NCBI GenBank assembly: GCA_900290255.1
Contig: OMOD01000150.1
Span: forward strand, 6,917-70,916
Direction of reading: 5' to 3'
Length of the DNA: 64,000 bases
Source: Candidatus Sulfotelmatobacter kueseliae
GTDB lineage: Bacteria; Acidobacteriota; Terriglobia; Terriglobales; Acidobacteriaceae
The notes below the pieces were generated by a model. That model saw nothing but the letters and a program-made list of their open reading frames with translations, had not been told where the DNA came from and searched no databases. Position numbers and translations under genes: made by a program. Positions 34,239 to 41,673 of this stretch are shown piece by piece; positions within the stretch are counted from its first letter, which is position 1; each line of letters begins with the position of its first letter.

Positions 34239-34484
34239 CTATTTTCCCGCCTTGGCGTGCTTGCCGATGTAGTCAATCGCGTCCTGCACGGTGCGGATTT
34301 TTTCCGCGTCTTCGTCGGGAATCTCGATGTCGAAGGCTTCTTCGAAGGCCATGACCAGTTCGACCGTGTCCAGCGAATCGGCGCCCAGATCGTCCACGAA
34401 CGACGCGCTGGCGGTGACTTCGCCTTCATCCACTCCCAACTGCTCCACGATGATCTGTTTTACCTTGTCGTCTACGGCTGCCAT
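34239..34484 (-). CDS. acpP: Acyl carrier protein
   Basis: 81 residues, acidic and helical. Ser37 in [16 protein letters not shown] carries the phosphopantetheine arm, added by the AcpS encoded at 39413. It supplies acyl chains to FabF and to lipid A and phospholipid synthesis. A GAGGAAAA ribosome site precedes the ATG, and TATATA lies about 25 bases upstream on the minus strand. The first gene of the acpP-fabF pair. Confidence 0.98.
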   Translation of the reverse strand: MAAVDDKVKQIIVEQLGVDEGEVTASASFVDDLGADSLDTVELVMAFEEAFDIEIPDEDAEKIRTVQDAIDYIGKHAKAGK

Positions 34485-34924
34485 GTTTTTCCTCGCTTGC
34501 CTCTATATAGATTTGAATTCGGTTCTGCGGTTGCTCAGCCAGTATGTTTACCGGTCGGGCTATGCCCTTTACACCTCGCACATCTTAACCACGGCGAACG
34601 GAAATCGGCGAACGTGTAGTGTAATTGTCCGGGTGAATCAGTGTAAAGGAAAGGGTGTGCCGTTTCGGGCCACGCCTCTGCTGACCTGCAATTGCACTCC
34701 AGAATCCTAACGGCTGGGAGTTGCCGGGTCAAACGCCCGGGCGGGTTACTCCAAGCTTGACCGCCTTCTGCACGTGCTTGGCGATCTTTGCGGTTAAGGT
34801 TGTTTCTTACCGCAAAGCCCGCAAAGAACGGCCGCGAAGAGCGCTAAGAGAAGCAACAGAGATTCGAACCCGGCTTCCTTCCCGGTTATGATGAGGCGGT
34901 CAGCGAAGTGGAGGCAGACATCGT
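34485..34924. other. Divergent intergenic region (acpP / dtd)
   Basis: 440 bases without a gene. The part next to 34484 should hold the acpP promoter. Around 34780-34860 there are short words of the CCGCAAAG/GCAAAGAA type (R5-like). No tRNA or riboswitch was found. Confidence 0.5.
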
Positions 34925-35374
34925 ATGCGGGCGGTGGTCGAACGCGTGAGCCGGGCCAAGGTCACGGTCAACGGATGGACCAGCGGCGAAATCGGCCACG
35001 GGTTGCTGGTTCTGCTGGGTGTGGGGCACGGGGATACCGAGGCGGACGCGAGCTATCTCGCCGAAAAGATTGCGGGCCTGAGAATCTTTGAAGATTCCGA
35101 GGGCAAGATGAACCGCAGCGTGGTGGACGTGGGCGGGAGCGTGCTGGCGGTCTCGCAGTTCACTCTGTACGGCGACGTGAGACGCGGGAAGCGTCCGTCG
35201 TTCGATGCCGCGGCTCCGCCAGAACAGGCCCGGCGGCTGTATGAATTTTTTGTGCAGTGCGTGCAGGCTGCCGGCCTGCGCTGCGAAACCGGCCGCTTCC
35301 AGGAAATGATGCAGGTGGAGCTGGTGAATGACGGCCCGGTGACGATACTGATTGATTCGAGGAAGGGGTTCTAG
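34925..35374 (+). CDS. dtd: D-aminoacyl-tRNA deacylase
   Basis: 149 residues. It removes D-amino acids from tRNA, and Gly from mischarged tRNA-Ala. Motifs: [17 protein letters not shown] at the N-terminus, the SQFTLYGD motif and the C-terminal [11 protein letters not shown] that carries the Gly-cisPro-like cross-subunit segment (here GPVT). Length matches the family. Upstream is divergent acpP; downstream is a convergent folP. Confidence 0.96.
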   Translation: MRAVVERVSRAKVTVNGWTSGEIGHGLLVLLGVGHGDTEADASYLAEKIAGLRIFEDSEGKMNRSVVDVGGSVLAVSQFTLYGDVRRGKRPSFDAAAPPEQARRLYEFFVQCVQAAGLRCETGRFQEMMQVELVNDGPVTILIDSRKGF

Positions 35375-35402
35375 GCAGCGAGGGGTTTAGGGGCGCGCCT
35401 TC

Positions 35403-35427
35403 GCGGACAGGAGTGTCCGCGCCACAT
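35403..35427. repeat. R1-type palindrome
   Basis: GCGGACAGGAGTGTCCGC with GCCACAT. A near copy lies inside thiL at 27875. Confidence 0.8.
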
Positions 35428-35431
35428 ATGG

Positions 35432-36463
35432 TTATCGCGCTTGCAGGATCGCGTCGGCGACGCGGGCGGCTTCGAGGGCTGGCTTCACATCGTGAGTGCG
35501 CAGAATGTGCACTCCCTTGAGGATCAGCGCGACCTGGGTCGCTAGCGTGCCGTAGAGCCGGGCTTCGGGCGGAGCATCTACGCCATCGCCATTCCTAGAA
35601 AGCGTGGCCAGCGTCCGTCCAATGAAGGATTTTCGCGACGTGCCGGCGAGCAGCGGAAAGCCTGCCGCCTGCAGTTCGCTGAAGCGGGCCAGAAGTGGAT
35701 AGTTCTCGTCGAAATTCTTGCCGAAACCGAAACCGGGATCGAGCACGATGCGCTCGCGCCGCACTCCCGCCAGCACGGCTTTCTCGGCCCATTCCTTCAG
35801 TTCGCGCTTCACCAGCAGCACAATGTCGCCCGGCGGCGGCAGCGTGCGCCATTCTTCGGGGCGTCCACGCATGTGCATCAGGACCGCACCGCATTTCAAA
35901 TCGGCAACGGTCTTTGCCATCTGAGGGTCCCAGCGGAAGCCGCTGACGTCGTTTACGATCTCCGCGCCCGCATTGACCGCGGCGCGGGCAACCGCCGCCT
36001 TGTAAGTGTCGACGGACAGAACCGCGGCAGGATGCTTCTTCTTCAGTTCGGTGATTACGGGAAGCACGCGGCGAAGTTCTTCTTCGGCGGTGACAGTGGG
36101 ATACGATACCTCAGGCGCTAAAGCGCTGCTCTCTTTTGGACGCATAGCGGCACCCTTCGACTCCCTCTCGCTACGCTCGCGGTCGCTCAGGGCAGGCTTA
36201 ACACCGAACTCGTGCCCTTCCCGTCTGGTGGTGACTTCCGGGGCGACTCTCGCGCCGGGGCGGGTGGATTCTCCGCCGATGTCGAGGATGTCGGCGCCTT
36301 CATCGAGGAGACGCTCGGCCTGCTCGATGGCCTGGTCGCGATCGAGATACAGGCCGCCGTCAGAAAACGAATCGGGCGTGACGTTGACCACGCCCATGAT
36401 CAACGTGCGCTTGCCCAGTTCGAGCGAGCGCGATCCCAGGTTCCAATGGAAGACAGGCCTCAT
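35432..36463 (-). CDS. folP: Dihydropteroate synthase with repeat insertion
   Basis: 343 residues, longer than the usual 270-290. Motifs: GVVNVTPDSFSDGG, DIGGESTRPGA, DTYKAAVARAA, NDVSGF, MHMRGRPEEW, DPGFGFGKNFDEN and GTSRKSFIG. Residues about 76-123 (REGHEFGVKPALSDRERSER and on) do not belong to the family and come from an R3-type repeat at 36111-36223. The insert lies just after the STRPG loop, which closes over the pterin site, so an effect on activity cannot be excluded. The frame is intact. It joins pABA to the FolK product. Confidence 0.95.
   Translation of the reverse strand: MRPVFHWNLGSRSLELGKRTLIMGVVNVTPDSFSDGGLYLDRDQAIEQAERLLDEGADILDIGGESTRPGARVAPEVTTRREGHEFGVKPALSDRERSERESKGAAMRPKESSALAPEVSYPTVTAEEELRRVLPVITELKKKHPAAVLSVDTYKAAVARAAVNAGAEIVNDVSGFRWDPQMAKTVADLKCGAVLMHMRGRPEEWRTLPPPGDIVLLVKRELKEWAEKAVLAGVRRERIVLDPGFGFGKNFDENYPLLARFSELQAAGFPLLAGTSRKSFIGRTLATLSRNGDGVDAPPEARLYGTLATQVALILKGVHILRTHDVKPALEAARVADAILQAR
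36111..36223. repeat. R3-type composite repeat inside folP
   Basis: GGCGCTAAAGCGCTGCTC, GCGGCACCCTTCGACTCCC, GCGGTCGCTCAGGGCAGGC and CGTGCCCTTCCCG. The same blocks in the same order occur between genes at 21092-21196. Confidence 0.8.
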
Positions 36464-36688
36464 GCGGGGTGATTCTAAATGAAGAAGGCGAGACTCGGTC
36501 GCACTTCACAAATCTTCACCGCAGAGGACGCAGAGTACGCAGAGGATTTATGGGATTTTGCCTCTGAATCGGCGGTTCCGATGGATCAAAGCTCATAACG
36601 CAAAGTGCGCCAAGAACTGCCGCTGAGATCGCAAAGAAAATCGGTACGAACTTCGGGCCTTCACCGCCTGGACGAATACGCCACCTGC

Positions 36689-37120
36689 CTACCTGCGCCG
36701 CACCGCCGCGGCGCGCTGGCGCGTGGCAGAGGCCCCACTGGGCCCCGTGCCCGTGGGAGGCTTGCGGGTTCCGTCGAGCAGCTCTTTGAGGACGACGGCG
36801 TTGTTGCGCGTTTCATTTTTCGAAGCGAAGAGCAGAGTCAGGCGCTTGCGCTTATTGGCGAACTGGTAGAGGCGACAGAGTGCCGTCTCCGCTTCGGGAT
36901 GCGAGAGTTCTTTCAAATACTTCTGGCGGAATTTCACCCACTCGCCAGGCCGGGCGTGATACCAGCGGCGCAATTCGTCGGAAGGCGCCAGATCGCGCAG
37001 CCATTCGTCCAGCGCAGCGCTGGCTTTGCTGAGGTCGCGCGGCCAGAGGCGATCGACCAGCACGCGCGTTCCGTCGGCTCGCGATGCCGGCTCATAGACC
37101 CGCTTGATCACGACCGCCAT
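36689..37120 (-). CDS. DUF488 family protein (YeaO-like)
   Basis: 143 residues. The N-terminus MAVVIKRVYEPASRADGTRV, the motif LVDRLWPRDLSK, then WYHARPGEWVKFRQKYLKEL and LTLLFASKNETRNNAVVLKE are the standard pattern of the short DUF488 proteins. Their role is unknown. The last 25 residues are an Arg/Ala/Gly-rich tail that is probably disordered. The gene stands alone between folP and a cytochrome gene. Confidence 0.85.
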   Translation of the reverse strand: MAVVIKRVYEPASRADGTRVLVDRLWPRDLSKASAALDEWLRDLAPSDELRRWYHARPGEWVKFRQKYLKELSHPEAETALCRLYQFANKRKRLTLLFASKNETRNNAVVLKELLDGTRKPPTGTGPSGASATRQRAAAVRRR

Positions 37121-37188
37121 GAACGCACCTCCGTTGCTCTATTATTGTAAGGCCGCGGGACGGGGCCGGGTGCGGGCTAGGACGATTC

Positions 37189-37605
37189 ATGCCAAGGGAA
37201 GAAAAGATTCTCCAGCGGAGGAGGTTCACGGAGCGTTGCCGGTGCCGGGCCGCGGTTGCGGGAGCAATGGCCGTGCTGATCGGGCTTGCTATGCTCTGTG
37301 CTTGTGACGTTGAACGGCGCAAGTCGGATGCCGAGTTGGGACTAAACCCGCAGCAGGCGTCCGGCCGGAAGATCTACGACAACTATTGCGACCGCTGCCA
37401 CGAGCCTTACTCGACGCGGGGCAAGAAGGGCCCGGGGCTCAAGGGAGTGTTCAAGAACAAGTATCTTTCTCTGAGCGGGCTGCCGGCGAACGACGAGCGC
37501 GTAGCCGACATCATTCGCCTGGGACGCAAAGAGATGCCCGGCTATAGCCAGACCCTGAGCCAGCAGGATATGGACGATTTGCTGGCGTACATGCATACGT
37601 TGTGA
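37189..37605 (+). CDS. Mono-haem cytochrome c, probably a lipoprotein
   Basis: 138 residues; the start may be later, for example Met27 (MAVLIGLAMLCACDVER), which opens a hydrophobic segment ending in a possible lipobox (LCAC). One haem site, CDRCH (67-71), is followed by KGPGLKGVFKN and the probable axial Met in RKEMPGYSQTLSQQDMDDLL. It is a class I c-type cytochrome of the periplasm, acting as an electron carrier. No oxidase or reductase gene is adjacent. Confidence 0.88.
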   Translation: MPREEKILQRRRFTERCRCRAAVAGAMAVLIGLAMLCACDVERRKSDAELGLNPQQASGRKIYDNYCDRCHEPYSTRGKKGPGLKGVFKNKYLSLSGLPANDERVADIIRLGRKEMPGYSQTLSQQDMDDLLAYMHTL

Positions 37606-37620
37606 GGGATTGCAGCGAAA

Positions 37621-37731
37621 ATCCCCACCTTTGCCGCAAAGAACGCGGCAAAGATGGGGCACCCGGGCCAGACGCGCACAAGGTCAGCTACAATCCCACG
37701 TCTCGCAAAAGCGGCGAGACGTGGGGCACCC
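37621..37731. repeat. Two R2 palindromes
   Basis: 37621-37666 begins ATCCCCACCTTTGCCGC and ends GATGGGGCACCC; 37694-37731 begins CCCACGTCTCGC and ends GCGAGACGTGGGGCACCC. They lie between the cytochrome gene and selA, close before the selA start. Confidence 0.8.
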
Positions 37732-37756
37732 GCAGACGAGAACATGAGACGAGAAC

Positions 37757-39250
37757 ATGAAGGGTACGGCCAAATCCGAATTGTTTCGCGAATTGCCGTC
37801 GGTGGATGAACTGCTGCGCACGCCCGGCCTGGCTGGGCTCGCGGCTGAGGATGGAATGGCAGCGGTCACTGAGGCTGCCCGCGCGGTTCTCGCCCGCCTG
37901 CGGCAGGGAATCTCTTCTGGATTGCTGGACCAGCCGGCGCTGCAGCTTGCTCTCGAGGGAATGCTGGGAGCGATTGGGGAACAGCTTCGGCAAACGCTTC
38001 GCTATTCGCTCCGTCCGGTCATCAACGCCACCGGGGTGATTCTGCATACCAATCTCGGGCGCGCGCCTTTGGCCGAGGCTGCGCTGGCGCACATTGGCGA
38101 GACTGCCGGACATTACTCCAACCTCGAGTTTGAGATTGAAGCGGGAGTACGCGGGAAGCGCGACGTGCACGTGGAGCGGCTGTTTCAAAGGCTGCTGGCG
38201 GAGGGGCAGGAATTCTCTGCCGGGCGGGCGGGGGCGCCCGCCCCTCCACACGCGCAGGTTGCGACCATCGTCGTCAACAACAATGCCGCCGCGGTTTTGC
38301 TGGCACTGAACACGCTGGCGGAGGACGGCGAGGTGATCGTCTCGCGGGGCGAGTTGGTCGAAATTGGCGGATCGTTTCGCATCCCCGACGTGATGGCGAA
38401 ATCGGGCGCGGTTCTGCGCGAAGTCGGGACCACGAATCGCACCCGCATCGCCGACTACGAAAAAGCCATCAACGAGCGGACCCGCCTGCTGCTGCGCGTG
38501 CACCGCTCAAACTTCGAGATTACGGGTTTCACCGCACACGCCTCGACCGCTGAATTGGTGGAATTGGCGCGCCAGCGCGGCCTGCCCCTGATGGAAGACC
38601 TGGGCAGCGGCGCGCTGGTGGATCTCGCAACTTTTGGCGTGGCCGGCGAACCCAGCGTGCTCGACAGCCTGCGCGCCGGCATGGACGTGGTGACTTACAG
38701 CGGCGACAAGCTGCTGGGTGGGCCGCAGTCGGGATTGATCAGCGGCCGGGCGGATCTGGTGGCGCGCATGCGTGCCAACTCTTTGTTTCGCGCCCTGCGC
38801 GTCGATAAGGTGACGTACGCTGCGCTGGAAGCCACGCTGCTGGCATATGTCAAGCACGACCATGACGCCGTTCCCGCGTTGAGGATGATGCGGATCACGA
38901 AAGAGGAAATTGGCAGGCGCGCGGAGGCGGTAGCCGAACGGGTACGGTCGGCAGAAAATCCCCACGTCTCAGAATCGAGACGTGGGGCACCCACGAAACT
39001 CACAGTAGAGGTTATTGATGGCGAGTCGGTGATTGGCGGCGGGGCAGCGCCGTCTGCCGTGCTGCCCACCCGCCTGCTGGCTCTGAGTTGCGAAGGTCTG
39101 AGTGCGGATGAGTTGTCGGCCCGCCTGCGTGGAGCGGATCCGCCGGTCATTGGCCGGGTCGAGGATGGGCGCGTGCTGCTGGATTTGCGGACAGTGTTTG
39201 TGGAGCGGGATCAAATGATTGCGGCCGTGCTCGAGCGCATCACCTCGTAG
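37757..39250 (+). CDS. selA: L-seryl-tRNA(Sec) selenium transferase with two repeat insertions
   Basis: 497 residues. A PLP enzyme that converts Ser-tRNA(Sec) to Sec-tRNA(Sec). Motifs: INATGVILHTNLGRAPL, VVNNNAAAVLLAL, RGELVEIGGSFRIP and the PLP lysine Lys318 in TYSGDKLLGGPQSG. Residues about 151-167 (QEFSAGRAGAPAPPHAQ) are encoded by an R1 palindrome and residues 400-414 (ENPHVSESRRGAPTK) by an R2 palindrome, both in frame. No selB, selD or tRNA-Sec is in the window. A class II tRNA with Ser/Sec-like traits is encoded at 19192 and might be a substrate. Confidence 0.93.
   Translation: MKGTAKSELFRELPSVDELLRTPGLAGLAAEDGMAAVTEAARAVLARLRQGISSGLLDQPALQLALEGMLGAIGEQLRQTLRYSLRPVINATGVILHTNLGRAPLAEAALAHIGETAGHYSNLEFEIEAGVRGKRDVHVERLFQRLLAEGQEFSAGRAGAPAPPHAQVATIVVNNNAAAVLLALNTLAEDGEVIVSRGELVEIGGSFRIPDVMAKSGAVLREVGTTNRTRIADYEKAINERTRLLLRVHRSNFEITGFTAHASTAELVELARQRGLPLMEDLGSGALVDLATFGVAGEPSVLDSLRAGMDVVTYSGDKLLGGPQSGLISGRADLVARMRANSLFRALRVDKVTYAALEATLLAYVKHDHDAVPALRMMRITKEEIGRRAEAVAERVRSAENPHVSESRRGAPTKLTVEVIDGESVIGGGAAPSAVLPTRLLALSCEGLSADELSARLRGADPPVIGRVEDGRVLLDLRTVFVERDQMIAAVLERITS
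38219..38252. repeat. R1 palindrome inside selA
   Basis: GCCGGGCGGGCGGGGGCGCC followed by CGCCCCTCCACACG. In frame it encodes AGRAGAPAPPHA just before the VVNNNAAAV motif. Confidence 0.85.
38957..38994. repeat. R2 palindrome inside selA
   Basis: AATCCCCACGTCTC, loop AGAATC, GAGACGTGGGGCACCCAC. In frame it encodes NPHVSESRRGAPT. The same family lies upstream of selA at 37694. Confidence 0.85.
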
Positions 39251-39293
39251 GTATTTAGAACTTAGGATTGATGTATCCCCAACGAAGGCCGGC

Positions 39294-39336
39294 GAGCTGC
39301 GCTCGCCCGCCCGGACGAGGGCGTCCGGGCCCACAC
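39294..39336. repeat. R1 palindrome between selA and acpS
   Basis: GAGCTGCGCTC followed by GCCCGGACGAGGGCGTCC and GGGCCCACAC. A short-word block (AATCGAAAATCGG) follows before acpS. Confidence 0.75.
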
Positions 39337-39412
39337 GATCTTGGCCGGGACCCAGCCAAGTACGTGATGCGGGACTACAATCGAAAATCGGCAATCGAAA
39401 ATCGGAAATACC

Positions 39413-39790
39413 ATGATCGTCGGCACGGGCATTGACATCGCCGAAGTTCCGCGCATTCGCCAGGCGATCGAGCGCTTTGGGGCGCGTTTTCTCGAGCGCG
39501 TGTTTACTGCGGGAGAGATTCGCTATTGTGATTCCAAGGCCAATCGCTTCGAGCGATTCGCCGCGCGGTTCGCGGCCAAGGAAGCGGCGATGAAGGCGCT
39601 GGGCACGGGCTGGAATCACGGCGTGCGCTGGCGTGATTGCGAAGTGACCCGTATGCCGGGCGGGCGGCCCACTTTAACTTTCCATGGCAAGGCGGAGGAG
39701 TTCGCGGCGAAGCTGGGGGCGAGGAATGTCGCGCTGTCACTGACTCACACGGCCGAGCAGGCCATCGCGCAGGTGATTCTGGAGAGTTGA
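39413..39790 (+). CDS. acpS: Holo-[acyl-carrier-protein] synthase
   Basis: 125 residues. It moves 4'-phosphopantetheine from CoA to AcpP. Magnesium-binding motifs are MIVGTGIDIAEVPRI (Asp8) and ARFAAKEAAMKALGTG (Glu58 region), and the C-terminal VALSLTHTAEQAIAQV closes the trimer site. The length is standard. It starts about 160 bp after selA on the same strand. Confidence 0.97.
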   Translation: MIVGTGIDIAEVPRIRQAIERFGARFLERVFTAGEIRYCDSKANRFERFAARFAAKEAAMKALGTGWNHGVRWRDCEVTRMPGGRPTLTFHGKAEEFAAKLGARNVALSLTHTAEQAIAQVILES

Positions 39791-39796
39791 GTTCAG

Positions 39797-39903
39797 TCCA
39801 CGTCTCGCAAAAGCGGCGAGACCCTTCGACTTCGCTCAGGGCAGGCTGTGGGGCACCCAACGCTCGCTGCGCTCGCGGGGCGGACGGGGGCGTCCGCCCC
39901 TAC
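39797..39903. repeat. R2 and R1 palindromes upstream of infC
   Basis: A split R2 element (CCACGTCTCGC ... GCGGCGAGAC, interrupted by CTTCGCTCAGGGCAGGC, then GTGGGGCACCC) at 39797-39859, and an R1 element (GGGGCGGACGGGGGCGTCC) at 39878-39903. They lie right before the infC -10 region. Confidence 0.75.
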
Positions 39904-39909
39904 GCATGC

Positions 39910-39954
39910 TATAATTCTTTATTCTCAGTCGGTTAGAGCACGGAGGACAGTATC
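39910..39954 (+). promoter_or_regulatory. infC -10 box, ribosome site and AUC start
   Basis: TATAAT at 39910-39915 is a perfect -10 hexamer; no good -35 box is seen because an R1 palindrome occupies that place. GGAGGA at 39942-39947 precedes the ATC at 39952 by four bases. The rare AUC start allows autoregulation by IF-3, which rejects non-AUG starts. Confidence 0.75.
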
Positions 39955-40560
39955 GACAAACGTTTTATCCGCACCAACGATCGCATCCGGGCCCGCGAAA
40001 TTCGCGTGATTGACGACGAAGGGCAACTGCTGGGCATCATGCCGCCCTACGAAGCGCTCAAGAAAGCCCGCGAGAAGAATCTGGATCTGGTTGAGATTTC
40101 GCCCACCGCGCAGCCTCCCGTGTGCCGCATCATGGACTATGGGAAGTATCTTTACCAGCAGGAAAAGAAAGAGCGCGAAGCCAAGAAGCACCAGAAGACG
40201 ATCACCGTAAAAGAGGTCAAGTTCCGCATCAACGTGGACGACCACGATTACGAGACCAAGAAGAATCATGTGCTGCGTTTTCTGGCGAACGGCGACAAGG
40301 TCAAGGCGACGATATTCTTTCGCGGACGCGAGATGACGCGGACCGGCCTGGGGCGGCAGATTCTGGAGCGGCTGATCAAGGACGTGGAAGCGCAGAGCAT
40401 AGTGGAGTTCCGTCCGCGGCAGGAAGGCAACACGCTGCACGCGATTCTGGCGCCCAAGAAGGCGGAAGTACCGAAGAAGGCGGAGAAGCCAAGGCCAGCG
40501 GCTCCGGCCGCTGCCGCGCCGAGCGCGCCACCGGCACAGGTGGCCAAGCCCGCGTCGTAG
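39952..40560 (+). CDS. infC: Translation initiation factor IF-3 (AUC start)
   Basis: 202 residues starting at the ATC at 39952: IDKRFIRTNDRIRAREIRVI. The first usual start codon in frame, GTG at 40006, would cut off the conserved N-terminal RTNDRIRAREIRVID segment. N-domain: GIMPPYEALKKAREKNLDLV; linker rich in Lys; C-domain: KEVKFRINVDDHDYETKKNH and FFRGREMTR. A Pro/Ala-rich tail of about 25 residues follows. AUU or AUC starts are known for infC and serve feedback control. Head of infC-rpmI-rplT-pheS-pheT. Confidence 0.95.
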   Translation: MDKRFIRTNDRIRAREIRVIDDEGQLLGIMPPYEALKKAREKNLDLVEISPTAQPPVCRIMDYGKYLYQQEKKEREAKKHQKTITVKEVKFRINVDDHDYETKKNHVLRFLANGDKVKATIFFRGREMTRTGLGRQILERLIKDVEAQSIVEFRPRQEGNTLHAILAPKKAEVPKKAEKPRPAAPAAAAPSAPPAQVAKPAS

Positions 40561-40644
40561 AAGCTCTCCTGGTAGAGAGAAAAGCAGGTTCCTCGCTGCG
40601 CTCGGAATGACAAACCTGTTCTGAGCGGTCCTCTGGAAGAAGCA

Positions 40645-40695
40645 TGCGGGAGCAGAAACGAAAAACTGACAGCTGACGGCTGAGAGCTGACAGCT
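40645..40695. repeat. R5 short-word block between infC and rpmI
   Basis: Repeated words of the GACAGCTGACGGCTGAGAGC type that can fold into weak hairpins. No gene. Confidence 0.55.
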
Positions 40696-40709
40696 GGTTT
40701 TGAGGTCTT

Positions 40710-40907
40710 ATGCCGAAATTGAAAACGCACAAAGGCGCTGCCAAGCGCTTCAAAAAGACAGCGACCGGAAAAGTGAAGCGGGGGCATTCACACCTGCGCC
40801 ACATGCTGACGTCGAAGGGCAAGAAACGGAAACGGAAGCTGGGGAAGTCCGCTTTGGTCAGCGATGGCGATCTGGCCAAGGTGAAGCGGATGATTCCGTA
40901 CCAGTGA
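40710..40907 (+). CDS. rpmI: Ribosomal protein bL35
   Basis: 65 residues, very basic: [20 protein letters not shown] then [20 protein letters not shown]. This is the standard bL35 sequence and length. Its place between infC and rplT is the usual bacterial order. Component of the large ribosomal subunit. Confidence 0.98.
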   Translation: MPKLKTHKGAAKRFKKTATGKVKRGHSHLRHMLTSKGKKRKRKLGKSALVSDGDLAKVKRMIPYQ

Positions 40908-40925
40908 GGAGCATTGTTGAATTTT

Positions 40926-40992
40926 GATTGTTGATTGTTGAATGAAAACCGGAACGGCGGAGATTTAGGTTCTTATTCAACAATCAACAATC
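40926..40992. repeat. R5 perfect 18-bp inverted repeat between rpmI and rplT
   Basis: GATTGTTGATTGTTGAAT at 40926-40943 and its exact reverse complement at 40975-40992. There is no T tract, and co-oriented rplT follows, so it is probably not a full terminator. It could slow or process the message within the operon. Confidence 0.8.
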
Positions 40993-41098
40993 ATCAATCC
41001 ACAATTGCTCCAGGCGTGTGAAGAGGCCATCGATCGCCGTCACGGCAGATCGTCCTTGCCTCCAGCCGCCATAAAACGAAAGAAAAAAGGAGAAGACC

Positions 41099-41464
41099 AT
41101 GCCTCGAGTGAAACGCGGCACCAAACGCCGCGCCAAACGCAAGAAGATACTGGACCGCGCCAGCGGTTATTTCCTGACCAAGTCAAAGCTGTACCGCTCG
41201 GCCAAGGAAGCAGTCGAGCGCGGGCTGAAGTTTGCCTATTCAGGGCGCAAGCAGCGCAAGCGGCAGTTCCGCTCGCTGTGGATCGTGCGCATCGGCGCGG
41301 CCGCCAAGCTGAACGGGATGAGCTACAACCAGTTCATCCACGGGCTGAAGAAGGCGGGAGTGGAACTGGACCGCAAGATTCTGGCGGACCTGGCGGTGCA
41401 CGATCCCGCGGGATTTACCAGCCTGGCGACGCAGGCCAAGGGCGCGATCGGCGGGGCAGCGTAG
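41099..41464 (+). CDS. rplT: Ribosomal protein bL20
   Basis: 121 residues: [20 protein letters not shown] at the start, [20 protein letters not shown] and the C-terminal [20 protein letters not shown]. Standard length. In E. coli L20 represses rpmI-rplT translation through an RNA pseudoknot; the R5 inverted repeat before this gene is not obviously that structure. Strong AAAGGAG ribosome site. Confidence 0.98.
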   Translation: MPRVKRGTKRRAKRKKILDRASGYFLTKSKLYRSAKEAVERGLKFAYSGRKQRKRQFRSLWIVRIGAAAKLNGMSYNQFIHGLKKAGVELDRKILADLAVHDPAGFTSLATQAKGAIGGAA

Positions 41465-41493
41465 GCGGAACAGCTTTCTGCTTGCACTGCTGA

Positions 41494-41646
41494 TGTGGGG
41501 ACAGCCGCCCTCGGCTGTCCGGCCGGGCGTAGCCCGGCTTAGCGGCAGCGAATACGCCCAGATTGCGTCTGGTGCACGGCCGCCGCAAATCAACACCCAT
41601 CGGCTCTTCGAGCCGACTGGACAGCCGAGGGCGGCTGTCCCCACAT
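41494..41646. repeat. Two R1-type composites between rplT and pheS
   Basis: 41494-41539: TGTGGGGACAGCCGCCCTCG and GCCGGGCGTAGCCCGGC. 41601-41646: CGGCTCTTCGAGCCG and GGACAGCCGAGGGCGGCTGT with CCCCACAT. The two are in opposite orientation with about 60 bp between them, REPIN-like. Confidence 0.8.
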
Positions 41647-41673
41647 AAGCATTTTCTAGTTTGAAGAAGACGA

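Noticed and set aside
34840-34880. tRNA 3' half (GATTCGAACCCGG resembles a T arm)
   Set aside because: No matching acceptor, D or anticodon arms are found on either side.
40926-40992. Intrinsic terminator between rpmI and rplT
   Set aside because: The stem is strong but has no T tract, and rplT and pheST follow in the same direction.
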